Below are positions 1-5,297 of a stretch of DNA of 9,107 nucleotides, one piece after another. The notes beneath the pieces are model-generated. The model was not told the DNA's origin. It searched no databases and saw only the letters and a program-made list of their open reading frames with translations. The stretch spans positions 1-9,107 of the forward strand of contig DATFQE010000002.1 in assembly GCA_035264445.1 (NCBI GenBank), written 5' to 3'. Made by a program: the position numbers and the translations under genes. Origin of the DNA: DATFQE01 sp035264445. Its GTDB lineage: Bacteria; Actinomycetota; Thermoleophilia; Gaiellales; Gaiellaceae. Position 1 is the stretch's first letter, and the number at the start of each line of letters is the position of its first letter.

Positions 1-597
1 AAGGCCAAGTTCCACAACGTCTTCCATTACCCGACGAAGACGTGGGGCGACGTCGGCGTGATTGCGTGGCTCGTGGACGCGGCGGCGATCATCAGCCAGA
101 AGGCGCTGCTCAAGTGCTCGTACGCGCCGTACGCGCGGATCATGAAAAAGATCTGCTGGGAGGAGTCGTTTCACATCCTCCACGGCCGCGACGTCGTGCT
201 GACGATGATGAACGGAACCGACGAGCAGCGCGAGCTCGTGCAGGAGGCGCTGGACCGCTGGTGGGGCCCGCTCATGCACTTCCACGGGAACCCGATCCCG
301 GCGGACGAGGATCCGATGCTCGTGTGGCGGATCAAGAGCCAGGGAAACGAGGAGGCGCGGCAGCAGTTCCTTGAGGGGTACGTGCCCCAGATCTGGGAGC
401 TCGGACTGACGGTGCCCGATCCGAATCTGCGCAAGAACGACGACGGCGTCTGGGAGTACACCGAGCCGGACTGGGACGAGCTCCGCTCCGTCGTGACGGG
501 CCACGGCCCGAAGACCGAAGAGCGGCTCGACCTACGCCGGCGCGCGCGCGAGTCCTCGGCGTGGGTGCGCGAGGTCGTGCTCGCCGAAGCCGCCTGA
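1..597 (+). CDS. paaA: Phenylacetyl-CoA epoxidase (1,2-epoxidase) catalytic subunit PaaA, 5'-truncated
   Basis: This is the C-terminal 198 residues of PaaA, the di-iron oxygenase subunit of the cytoplasmic PaaABC(D)E complex that epoxidises the ring of phenylacetyl-CoA. The reading frame is open from base 1, so the start lies upstream; full PaaA is usually about 310-330 residues, so roughly the first 110-130 are missing. Visible PaaA features include the conserved stretch FHN...TW near residues 4-15, the helix W23-LVD-A-A, and an ExxH di-iron ligand motif (E55-S-F-H58, in CWEESFHILHGRD). The C-terminal part is rich in Trp and charged residues, as expected. It ends with TGA at 595-597, five bases before the likely paaB start, so the two are probably cotranscribed. 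Identity rests on family resemblance plus the paaB-paaC-paaD order that follows, which is diagnostic. Confidence 0.95.
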   Translation, partial: KAKFHNVFHYPTKTWGDVGVIAWLVDAAAIISQKALLKCSYAPYARIMKKICWEESFHILHGRDVVLTMMNGTDEQRELVQEALDRWWGPLMHFHGNPIPADEDPMLVWRIKSQGNEEARQQFLEGYVPQIWELGLTVPDPNLRKNDDGVWEYTEPDWDELRSVVTGHGPKTEERLDLRRRARESSAWVREVVLAEAA

Positions 598-602
598 GGC
601 TC

Positions 603-890
603 GTGGTCTACGAGGTTTTCAGGCAGGAGCGGAAGGGCCAGCCTTTCCAGCATGGGGGGGCCGTAGCCGCCCCGAATCGCGAGTTCGCCGAGGCCTACGC
701 CCGCGAGCAATACGGCCGGCGGGGCGAGTCGGTCGCGCTCTGGGTCGTGCCGCGCGATGCGGTGCTCGAGATCGACGACTTCGTGGACGAGCTCGAGCGG
801 AACTACCACCGCGTCGACGGCTATCCGCTCAAGGAGAAGCTGAAGGAGGCACGTGAGCGGGCGAGCAGAGCTGCTCCTCGAGATCGCTGA
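603..890 (+). CDS. paaB: Phenylacetyl-CoA epoxidase subunit PaaB
   Basis: PaaB is a small subunit of the phenylacetyl-CoA epoxidase complex, needed for activity and for higher-order assembly, with no cofactor of its own. The protein from GTG 603 is 95 residues, the usual PaaB length, and begins VVYEVFRQERKG, matching the family pattern of YEVF followed by a basic, Gly-containing turn. It continues with QHGGAVAAPN, an Ala/Glu-rich helix (EFAEAYAREQYGRR), and the strand VALWVVPRD, all typical of PaaB. GTG 603 is preferred over the upstream in-frame ATG at 561, which lies inside paaA and would add 14 atypical basic residues; GAGG at 596-599 precedes it with a short three-base gap. A run of seven G at 654-660 lies in the gene, but the frame is intact through it. 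The 3' end overlaps paaC by 38 bases. Confidence 0.93.
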   Translation: MVYEVFRQERKGQPFQHGGAVAAPNREFAEAYAREQYGRRGESVALWVVPRDAVLEIDDFVDELERNYHRVDGYPLKEKLKEARERASRAAPRDR

Positions 891-1425
891 CGACGAGCTG
901 ATCCTCGGCTGGCGGAACTCCGAGTGGACGGGCATCGCGCCGTTCCTGGAGGAGGACGTCGCCTTCTCGTCGATCGCGCAGAACGAGATCGGGCACGCCC
1001 GCGCCCTGTACCAGCTGGTCGCCGACGAGCTGGGGACGACCGCGGACGAGCTCGCGTTCGACCGTTCTCCGCGCGAATACCGGTGCTCCCGTTTCGTTCA
1101 GCTCCGGCTCGTCCCCGACTGGGCGCGCACGATCGCACGTCACGTCCTGTACGAGGAGGCGGACGAGCAGCGGATCACCGCGCTCAAGGCGTTGGACGAC
1201 CCAGACGTGGCGGGTCTCGCTGCGAAGATCGACCGCGAGGAGGTCTACCACCGGCTTCACGCCCACATGTGGCAAGAACGCCTCGCGAACGAGCCGCGCT
1301 ACATCGAGGCGCTGGAGGAGTTGCGGCCGCTCGTCTCCGAGCGCGGCGAGCCGACGCCCGACTTCGAGCAGCTCTGGGAGGAGATGACGATGGTGCGCCG
1401 GAGCGTGCCTGGAGCGACGTGGTAA
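853..1425 (+). CDS. paaC: Phenylacetyl-CoA epoxidase structural subunit PaaC, short form
   Basis: PaaC is the ferritin-like partner of PaaA in the phenylacetyl-CoA epoxidase. The protein is 190 residues, against about 250 for the E. coli protein. It shares the family's N-terminal helix (ADDELILGWRNSEW), the helix EEDVAFSSIAQNEIGHARAL, the segment D89-WARTIARH, and a C-terminus ending VPGATW like the usual VLPGQQW. About 55-60 residues before that C-terminus, including the usual GG-K-G-HT-EHLG-type segment, are absent. Unlike E. coli PaaC, whose metal site is lost, this one shows E15, E45-x-x-H48, Glu at 101/102/105 and E130-x-x-H133, a full di-iron pattern. Start GTG 853 has AAGGAGG at 843-849 just upstream, with a three-base gap. 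It overlaps paaB by 38 bases and paaD by 7, implying translational coupling. Confidence 0.93.
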   Translation: MSGRAELLLEIADDELILGWRNSEWTGIAPFLEEDVAFSSIAQNEIGHARALYQLVADELGTTADELAFDRSPREYRCSRFVQLRLVPDWARTIARHVLYEEADEQRITALKALDDPDVAGLAAKIDREEVYHRLHAHMWQERLANEPRYIEALEELRPLVSERGEPTPDFEQLWEEMTMVRRSVPGATW

Positions 1426-1904
1426 GCGAAGCGGCGGTCTGGTCTGCCCTGGCCGAGATCCCGGACCCCGAGATCCCTGTCATCTCGCTCGTCGACCTCG
1501 GCGTCATCCGAGACGTGGCGGTCGAGGGCTCGCGCGTCCGGGTCGAGTTCACGCCCACCTTCCTCGGCTGCCCGGCCCTCGAGACGATGCGCGACGCGAT
1601 GGACGCTCGGCTGCGCGAGCTCGGCGCAGACCCGGACGTCCAGGTGGTGGTCGACGACTCGTGGTCGACCGACCGGATCACGCCGGCGGGCCGCGAGAAG
1701 TTGCGAGAGGCAGGCTTCGCGCCGCCCGCGCCTCGCGAGGCGGCTGCGCCGACGATCGTCCAGCTCACCGGCACGTCCTTCAGGTGTCCTTACTGCGGCT
1801 CGACCGAGACGCGCCTCGAGAACCTCTTCGGGCCGACGCCGTGCCGATCGCTCCGCTACTGCGCGAGCTGCCGCCAGCCGTTCGAGCAGTTCAAGACGAT
1901 CTAG
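1419..1904 (+). CDS. paaD: Phenylacetate degradation Fe-S/maturation protein PaaD
   Basis: PaaD is a small protein needed for phenylacetyl-CoA epoxidase function, thought to act in Fe-S cluster or di-iron maturation rather than in catalysis. The 161-residue protein has an N-terminal MIP18/DUF59 domain (DPEIPVISLVDLGVIRDV from residue 16, with TFLGCP and C51) and a C-terminal zinc-ribbon-like domain with C123-P-Y-C126, C142 and C148-A-S-C151, ending in QPFEQFKTI. That arrangement and length match E. coli PaaD (about 165 residues). GTG 1419 is chosen because the same frame is open far upstream only as an overlap of paaC; GGAG at 1411-1414 precedes it. Start and paaC stop overlap by seven bases. 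The next gene, a probable selenoprotein, begins 21 bases after the stop. No paaE reductase follows. Confidence 0.94.
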   Translation: MVSEAAVWSALAEIPDPEIPVISLVDLGVIRDVAVEGSRVRVEFTPTFLGCPALETMRDAMDARLRELGADPDVQVVVDDSWSTDRITPAGREKLREAGFAPPAPREAAAPTIVQLTGTSFRCPYCGSTETRLENLFGPTPCRSLRYCASCRQPFEQFKTI

Positions 1905-1911
1905 CGACCGA

Positions 1912-1917
1912 TAGGCT
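1912..1917 (+). promoter_or_regulatory. Possible -10 element for a leaderless transcript of the Rdx selenoprotein
   Basis: TAGGCT fits the actinobacterial -10 pattern TANNNT and lies 8 bases before GTG 1926, so transcription could start at or next to the start codon. No convincing -35 is seen (TTCAAG lies about 16 bases upstream, a weak match). No good Shine-Dalgarno sequence is present before the GTG. The gene may instead simply be read through from paaD. Confidence 0.35.
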
Positions 1918-1925
1918 TGACGGCC

Positions 1926-2147
1926 GTGGCGGTCCAGATCTACTTCTGCCCGACCTGAGCGGGCTACGACGAACGGGCCGCGAGTCTCGCGGCCGAGTTA
2001 CGGGCGAATGACGTCGCCGCGTCGGACATCCCCGGCGGCAAGGGTCAGTTCGACGTGATTCGCGACGGTGTGACCATCTTCTCGAAGTCCGAGGCCGGGC
2101 GGTTCCCGGAGCACGAGGAGATCCTGCGCGCGCTGGCGGGCCAGTAG
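1926..2147 (+). CDS. SelW/Rdx-family selenoprotein with in-frame UGA (Sec11)
   Basis: Reading from GTG 1926 to TAG 2145-2147 gives 73 residues if the in-frame TGA at 1956-1958 is decoded as selenocysteine. The N-terminus reads VAVQIYFCPT-U-AGYDER, a CxxU redox motif (C8, U11) right after the first beta strand, as in the SelW/SelT/Rdx thioredoxin-like family, including the following GY. The part after the TGA is an equally good match: DIPGGKGQFDVIRDG, then IFSKSEAGRFPEHEEIL, the typical family C-terminus. Codon third positions stay GC-rich on both sides of the TGA (about 66 of 73), so the frame is coding throughout. A stem-loop at 1976-1994 fits a bacterial SECIS. The family is redox-active, with unclear substrates. 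An alternative start is TTG 1917. The alternative reading is a TGC-to-TGA pseudogene or sequence error. sel genes are not in the window. Confidence 0.83.
1956..1994 (+). promoter_or_regulatory. Candidate bacterial SECIS element (UGA plus downstream stem-loop)
   Basis: The TGA at 1956-1958 is followed 17 bases later by a perfect inverted repeat, GGCCGCG (1976-1982) and CGCGGCC (1988-1994), separated by AGTCT. An extra A-U and G-C pair can close it to nine pairs. The apical loop starts 24 bases after the UGA and carries a G in its first two positions. As I recall the published bacterial SECIS model (loop 16-37 bases from UGA, small loop with early G), this fits. The stem lies inside the coding sequence, as bacterial SECIS elements must. 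GC-rich Ala codons make palindromes easier, so the stem alone is not proof. Confidence 0.7.
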
Positions 2148-2155
2148 ACCGTCCG

Positions 2156-2177
2156 CCTTCGCCCCGGGTCGCGAAGG
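2156..2177 (+). terminator. Hairpin between the selenoprotein and methyltransferase genes
   Basis: CCTTCGC (2156-2162) pairs perfectly with GCGAAGG (2171-2177) around an 8-base loop containing CCCGGG. It sits 8 bases after the selenoprotein stop codon and before the methyltransferase start, where a terminator or processing site for the paa operon would be expected. There is no T tract after it, so intrinsic termination is uncertain. Confidence 0.35.
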
Positions 2178-2196
2178 ATGCCCTGCTGAGGTGCGC

Positions 2197-3063
2197 GTGA
2201 CCGAGGATCGATGGGCGGCCTGGCTGCGCCGCCGCCGCTCCGGCGGTGACGGTGAGGTCGAGGCTCGCACGGTCGCGCGGCTCGCCGATACCCGCGATCG
2301 CCTCCTCGACAACGCGGCCCTTGACGCCGGCGAGACGCTGCTCGACGTCGGGTGCGGCAACGGGCTCGTCGCGTTCGGCGCGCTCGAGCGAGGTGCGGGG
2401 CGTGTCGTTTTCGCCGACATCTCGGAGCCGCTGCTCGACGAATGCCGCACGATCGCGCGCGAACTCAGCCTCGTCGACCGCTGTGAGTTCGTCAAGGCTC
2501 GGGCCGACGACCTGACGCCGGTTCCCGACGCTTCGGTCGACGTGGTCACGACTCGGTCGGTCCTGATCTACGTGCGCGACAAGCCCGGGGCGTTCGCGGA
2601 GTTCCTCAGGGTTCTGAGGCCGGGCGGACGGCTCTCGATCTTCGAGCCGATCAACAGCTTCGGGATGGAAACGAGACGGCGCGAATTCTTCGGTTTGGAT
2701 GACCCGGAGATCGGACCGATCGCCGCCAAGCTCGAGGCGGTCTACGGCCAAGCGCAGCCCGAGGACGACCCGATGCTCGACTTTCAGGAACGCGACCTGA
2801 TCCGGCAGGCCGAGACCGCCGGCTTCTTCCCTGTGCGCGCCGAGGTGCGCTTCGTCGTCGAGCCGCAGGAGCCGCGGTCGTGGGAGGGCTTCCTCCATAG
2901 CTCGGGCAACCCGAACATCCCCACGCTCGCCGAGGCGATGGAGCAGGTGTTGACGCTCGACGAGCGCGAACGGTACGGCGCGTATCTCGAGCCTCGGATC
3001 GAAGGCGGGCTCGGTCGTTGGAGGATGGGCGCCGCGTACCTGTGGGCTTCGAAGCCGGGCTAG
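2197..3063 (+). CDS. Class I SAM-dependent methyltransferase
   Basis: The protein of about 288 residues has the Rossmann methyltransferase core. Motif I is TLLDVGCGNGLVAFGAL near residues 47-63 for SAM binding, followed by an acidic strand end (VVFADIS) that would bind the ribose. Next come the adenine-side region (CEFVKARADDLTPV), motif IV-like SVDVVTTRSVLIYV, and the post-motif helix/loop EFLRVLRPGGRLSIFEP. It belongs to the Methyltransf_11/25 group, whose substrates are very diverse, so the acceptor cannot be named. The C-terminal third (about residues 160-288) is longer than a minimal domain and may shape the substrate pocket. I prefer GTG 2197, which has GAGG at 2188-2191 with a five-base gap; GTG 2191, two codons upstream, is the alternative. 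It follows the selenoprotein by about 50 bases and may be a separate unit. Confidence 0.88.
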   Translation: MTEDRWAAWLRRRRSGGDGEVEARTVARLADTRDRLLDNAALDAGETLLDVGCGNGLVAFGALERGAGRVVFADISEPLLDECRTIARELSLVDRCEFVKARADDLTPVPDASVDVVTTRSVLIYVRDKPGAFAEFLRVLRPGGRLSIFEPINSFGMETRRREFFGLDDPEIGPIAAKLEAVYGQAQPEDDPMLDFQERDLIRQAETAGFFPVRAEVRFVVEPQEPRSWEGFLHSSGNPNIPTLAEAMEQVLTLDERERYGAYLEPRIEGGLGRWRMGAAYLWASKPG

Positions 3064-3066
3064 AGT
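3061..3066 (+). promoter_or_regulatory. Possible -10 element for a leaderless lipoprotein transcript
   Basis: TAGAGT fits TANNNT and its first three bases are the stop codon of the methyltransferase. Six bases separate it from GTG 3073, the spacing expected if the transcript starts at the start codon. No Shine-Dalgarno sequence is visible before that GTG, which supports a leaderless reading. No clear -35 is seen. Confidence 0.35.
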
Positions 3067-3072
3067 CGCCCG

Positions 3073-3525
3073 GTGCGCCGATTCGCCCTCCTCGGTGTTC
3101 TCGTCGTCGTCGCCGCCGGGTGCATGGGTGACGACGATGCCGTCTCCCGAGACGACTACGTCGCCAAAGCCGACGGAGTCTGCGGCACCTACCAGCTGCG
3201 GCTGACACGGATCCCGCGGCCCGTGACCGACGAGCCGGCCGAGCTGGCGTTGTTCCTCGAGCGAGCGCTTCCGATCGCACGCGAACAGAATGAAAAGCTG
3301 GCCGACCTCGACGAGCCGAGCGACGAGGAAACTCGCAACCAGGTGGATCAGCTGCTCGACCTACTCGACCAGGAGGTCGACTTCAACGAAGCGGCGCAGA
3401 AGGCCGCGAGCTCCGGCGACCGGGCCGCGCTTACCAGCGCGCTCCAGCAGGCCGCCGTCGTCAGCTCCGAGGCGGGGCAGCTCGCCGAGCAGATCGGCTT
3501 CGTCGTGTGCGCGCGCCGGGCCTAG
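3073..3525 (+). CDS. Small secreted lipoprotein of unknown function
   Basis: The protein has 150 residues. It starts MRRFALLGVLVVVAAGC, a lipoprotein signal peptide with two Arg, a hydrophobic core and a lipobox (A-A-G-C17), so it is probably lipid-anchored outside the membrane at Cys17. An acidic stretch (MGDDD) and the segment SRDDYVAKADGVC follow; this DYVAKA-x-x-x-C pattern recurs in small lipoproteins of Actinobacteria. The rest is predicted helical, Glu/Ala/Gln-rich and without any enzyme motif. Two remaining cysteines, C37 and C146, lie near the two ends and could form a disulfide outside the cell. The start GTG 3073 is set by the signal peptide. The stop at 3523-3525 lies three bases from the end of the convergent gene. 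No function can be assigned. Confidence 0.8.
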   Translation: MRRFALLGVLVVVAAGCMGDDDAVSRDDYVAKADGVCGTYQLRLTRIPRPVTDEPAELALFLERALPIAREQNEKLADLDEPSDEETRNQVDQLLDLLDQEVDFNEAAQKAASSGDRAALTSALQQAAVVSSEAGQLAEQIGFVVCARRA

Positions 3526-3528
3526 CGG

Positions 3529-4347
3529 CTACGACCCGGTGAAGCTCGGGTCGCGCTTCTCGAGGAACGCGGCGACGCCCTCGCGGAAGTCGGCGGTCTT
3601 CGTGGCGGCCGACTGCATCTGAGCCTCGAGCTCGAGCTGCTCCTCGAGCGTTCGCGAGCCCGCGCCGTCGAAGAGGCGCTTCGTCATCGCCACGCCCCGG
3701 GTCGGGAGGGTCGCGAACGTGGCGGCCACCTCGGCGACGCGCGACGGCAGCTCGTCGTCGTCGACCACTTCGTTGACGAGGCCCCACGCATGTGCGCGGG
3801 CAGCGGTGAGACGGCGGCCCGAGGCCATCCACTCGAATGCGCGCGCGTTGCCGAGCAGCCGGTGGATGAAGAACGAGCCGCCGGAGTCGGGGATGAGGCC
3901 GATGTTGATGAACGCGGGGACGAACGTCGCCGAGTCGGCCGCGATCCGCACGTCGCAAGCACACGCGAGCGAAAGGCCGGCGCCCGCCGCAGCGCCGTTG
4001 ACGGCCGCGATCACCGGCTTCTCGAGCGAGCGGATCGCGAGGATGTTGGGGTGATACGAGGTGCGGAGGCGGTCGGCGATGTCGTCGGGTGCGTCGCGGA
4101 ACTCCGTCAGGTCCTGACCTACGCAGAAGCCGCGGCCCGCGCCCGTGATCACGACGGCGCGGATGTCATCCGCTCGAGCTTCGCGAAGCGCCGCGGCGAA
4201 CCCCTTGTGGAGGTCCGCGTTGAGGGCGTTCAGCTTGTCGGGGCGGTTGAGCGTGATCGTCAGCACCGCGCCTGCACGACTCGTCAGGACCGGTTCGTCC
4301 TCCTGCGTCGGCGGCGGAGTAGGCGACGCGCTCTCGACCTCGGACAT
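3529..4347 (-). CDS. paaG: PaaG-like 1,2-epoxyphenylacetyl-CoA isomerase (crotonase fold)
   Basis: The 272-residue crotonase-family protein most resembles PaaG, which isomerises the ring epoxide of phenylacetyl-CoA to the seven-membered oxepin-CoA. The oxyanion-hole segments are GFCVGQDL (residues 73-80) and AAAGAGLSLACACD (119-132). The usual first catalytic Glu is replaced by Ser126. The loop FINIGLIPDSGG (146-157) has Asp154 where PaaG has its catalytic Asp and where hydratases have Gly, and the second Glu is absent. This pattern is typical of PaaG and argues against an ordinary hydratase. The first 18 residues are a Pro/Glu-rich extension. ATG 4347 has no strong Shine-Dalgarno sequence. 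It is transcribed opposite to the paaABCD operon and ends three bases from the lipoprotein gene. A related isomerase of the same family remains possible. Confidence 0.8.
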   Translation of the reverse strand: MSEVESASPTPPPTQEDEPVLTSRAGAVLTITLNRPDKLNALNADLHKGFAAALREARADDIRAVVITGAGRGFCVGQDLTEFRDAPDDIADRLRTSYHPNILAIRSLEKPVIAAVNGAAAGAGLSLACACDVRIAADSATFVPAFINIGLIPDSGGSFFIHRLLGNARAFEWMASGRRLTAARAHAWGLVNEVVDDDELPSRVAEVAATFATLPTRGVAMTKRLFDGAGSRTLEEQLELEAQMQSAATKTADFREGVAAFLEKRDPSFTGS

Positions 4348-4418
4348 CGGCGCAATCTTGGCGCATTCCGGGCACAGATTCGCGAGAACCGTTCGACTAG
4401 CGTGTTTCGAGGGACGGA

Positions 4419-4438
4419 AGCCCCGGGTGGGTGGGGCT
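4419..4438 (-). terminator. Hairpin after the enoyl-CoA hydratase gene
   Basis: AGCCCC and GGGGCT form a six-pair stem around an eight-base loop, three bases past the stop codon of the minus-strand hydratase gene that ends at 4442. The following minus-strand bases are only mildly T-rich. It could be a weak terminator, and lies in the 94-base gap that must also hold the leader of the PaaG-like gene. No other clear signal was seen in that gap. Confidence 0.35.
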
Positions 4439-4441
4439 CGA

Positions 4442-5218
4442 TTAGCGGCCGCGGAACTGGGCGGGGCGCTTCTCGAGGAACGCGTTCAGGCCTTCCTTCG
4501 CGTCCTCCGAGGCGAAGGCCAGGTACAGCGCGCGGCGCTCGTACTCGAGTCCGAGTGTGAGCGGGCTCTCGTACGCGCGGTCGACGGCGTCCTTCGCGAG
4601 CCGGATGCCGACCGGGCCCTTCGCCGCGATCGCCCGGGCGACACGCTTCGCCTCGTCCAGCCACGCCTCCTTGGCCACGACGCGCGACACCAAACCGGCC
4701 GCCAGCGCCTCTCGCGCCGACAGGAACCGGCCGCTGAGAATCACGTCCATCGCGATCGCCTTCCCGGCGACGCGCGCCCACCGCTGGGTGCCGCCCGCGC
4801 CGGGAATGATCCCGAGGTTGGTCTCCGGCTGACCGAGCTGCGCAGTTTCCGAGGCGATCACGATGTCACAGGTGAGCGCGAGCTCACAGCCGCCGCCGAG
4901 GCAGTACCCCGAGACGGCCGCGACCAGCGGCGTCCACAAGTTGCGGATCACCTCCCAGTTCTCCATCCGACGCTGGTAGAGGAGGTCGATCGGAGTCGCC
5001 CGCGAGAGCTCGTCGATGTCGGCGCCGGCCGCGAACGCACGCTCGGAGCCGCCGATGACGATCGCGCGGATCTCCTCCTCGGCGTCGAGCTCCTTCAGCG
5101 CGCCGGCGAGCTCGTCCATCAGCTCGGTCGAGAGCGCGTTCAGCTGCTTCGGGCGGTTGAGGAGCACGACCGCGATCGCGCCGTCCCGCTCCATCAGGAC
5201 TAGAGCGTCGGTGTTCAC
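4442..5218 (-). CDS. Enoyl-CoA hydratase, canonical crotonase (PaaF/EchA type)
   Basis: The 258-residue protein is a standard enoyl-CoA hydratase, adding water across the 2,3 double bond of an enoyl-CoA. Both catalytic glutamates are present: E112 in GGGCELALTCD and E132 in GQPETNLGIIPGAGGTQR. The first oxyanion-hole segment is AFAAGADIDEL (residues 61-71). The C-terminal helix ends AFLEKRPAQFRGR, as in most members. GTG 5218 is chosen because GGGAG lies seven bases upstream on the minus strand and the protein then begins just before the first strand; the frame stays open 17 codons further, but that stretch would span a hairpin and has no family match. In a phenylacetate setting it would suit PaaF (dehydroadipyl-CoA hydratase), but general fatty-acid beta-oxidation is equally possible, so no symbol is given. 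Confidence 0.88.
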   Translation of the reverse strand: MNTDALVLMERDGAIAVVLLNRPKQLNALSTELMDELAGALKELDAEEEIRAIVIGGSERAFAAGADIDELSRATPIDLLYQRRMENWEVIRNLWTPLVAAVSGYCLGGGCELALTCDIVIASETAQLGQPETNLGIIPGAGGTQRWARVAGKAIAMDVILSGRFLSAREALAAGLVSRVVAKEAWLDEAKRVARAIAAKGPVGIRLAKDAVDRAYESPLTLGLEYERRALYLAFASEDAKEGLNAFLEKRPAQFRGR

Positions 5219-5225
5219 CCCAGAG

Positions 5226-5230
5226 CTCCC
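5226..5230 (-). promoter_or_regulatory. Shine-Dalgarno site fixing the enoyl-CoA hydratase start
   Basis: GGGAG on the minus strand with a seven-base gap to GTG 5218. It decides between this start and longer in-frame options up to 5269. Confidence 0.6.
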
Positions 5231-5246
5231 GGTCGACAGCGCAGAC

Positions 5247-5273
5247 GGACGCACGGGCAAAGCCCGCACGTCC
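5247..5273 (-). terminator. Strong strand-asymmetric hairpin between two crotonase genes
   Basis: Minus-strand RNA can form a 12-pair stem, GGACGUGCGGGC with GCCCGUGCGUCC, around a UUU loop. It lies 24 bases past the stop of the upstream crotonase gene (5298) and before the next one (5218). Two positions are G-U wobbles in the minus-strand RNA but A-C mismatches in the plus-strand RNA, so the structure is good only for the transcript that crosses it. There is no U tract. It could be a terminator, an attenuator or an mRNA stabiliser. Confidence 0.5.
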
Positions 5274-5297
5274 TGAAACGGCGCCGCAAGCGTCGCC

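Noticed and set aside
654..660. Seven-G run in paaB as a frameshift or slippage site
   Set aside because: The PaaB frame is intact through it with conserved residues on both sides, so it is noted only as a possible sequencing weak point.
924..1418. N-terminal extension of PaaD by more than 160 residues
   Set aside because: It is the paaC gene read in another frame, with low-complexity Arg/Ala/Gly content.
1926..2147. Reading the TGA at 1956 as an ordinary stop, giving a 10-codon peptide
   Set aside because: The same frame continues with family-matching sequence and coding-like codon use to TAG 2145, and the TGA falls on the known Sec position of the family.
1891..2898. Long minus-strand open frame opposite the selenoprotein and methyltransferase
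   Set aside because: High-GC antisense shadow, Arg/Asp/Pro-rich, without recognisable domains, and the plus-strand genes have clear family motifs.
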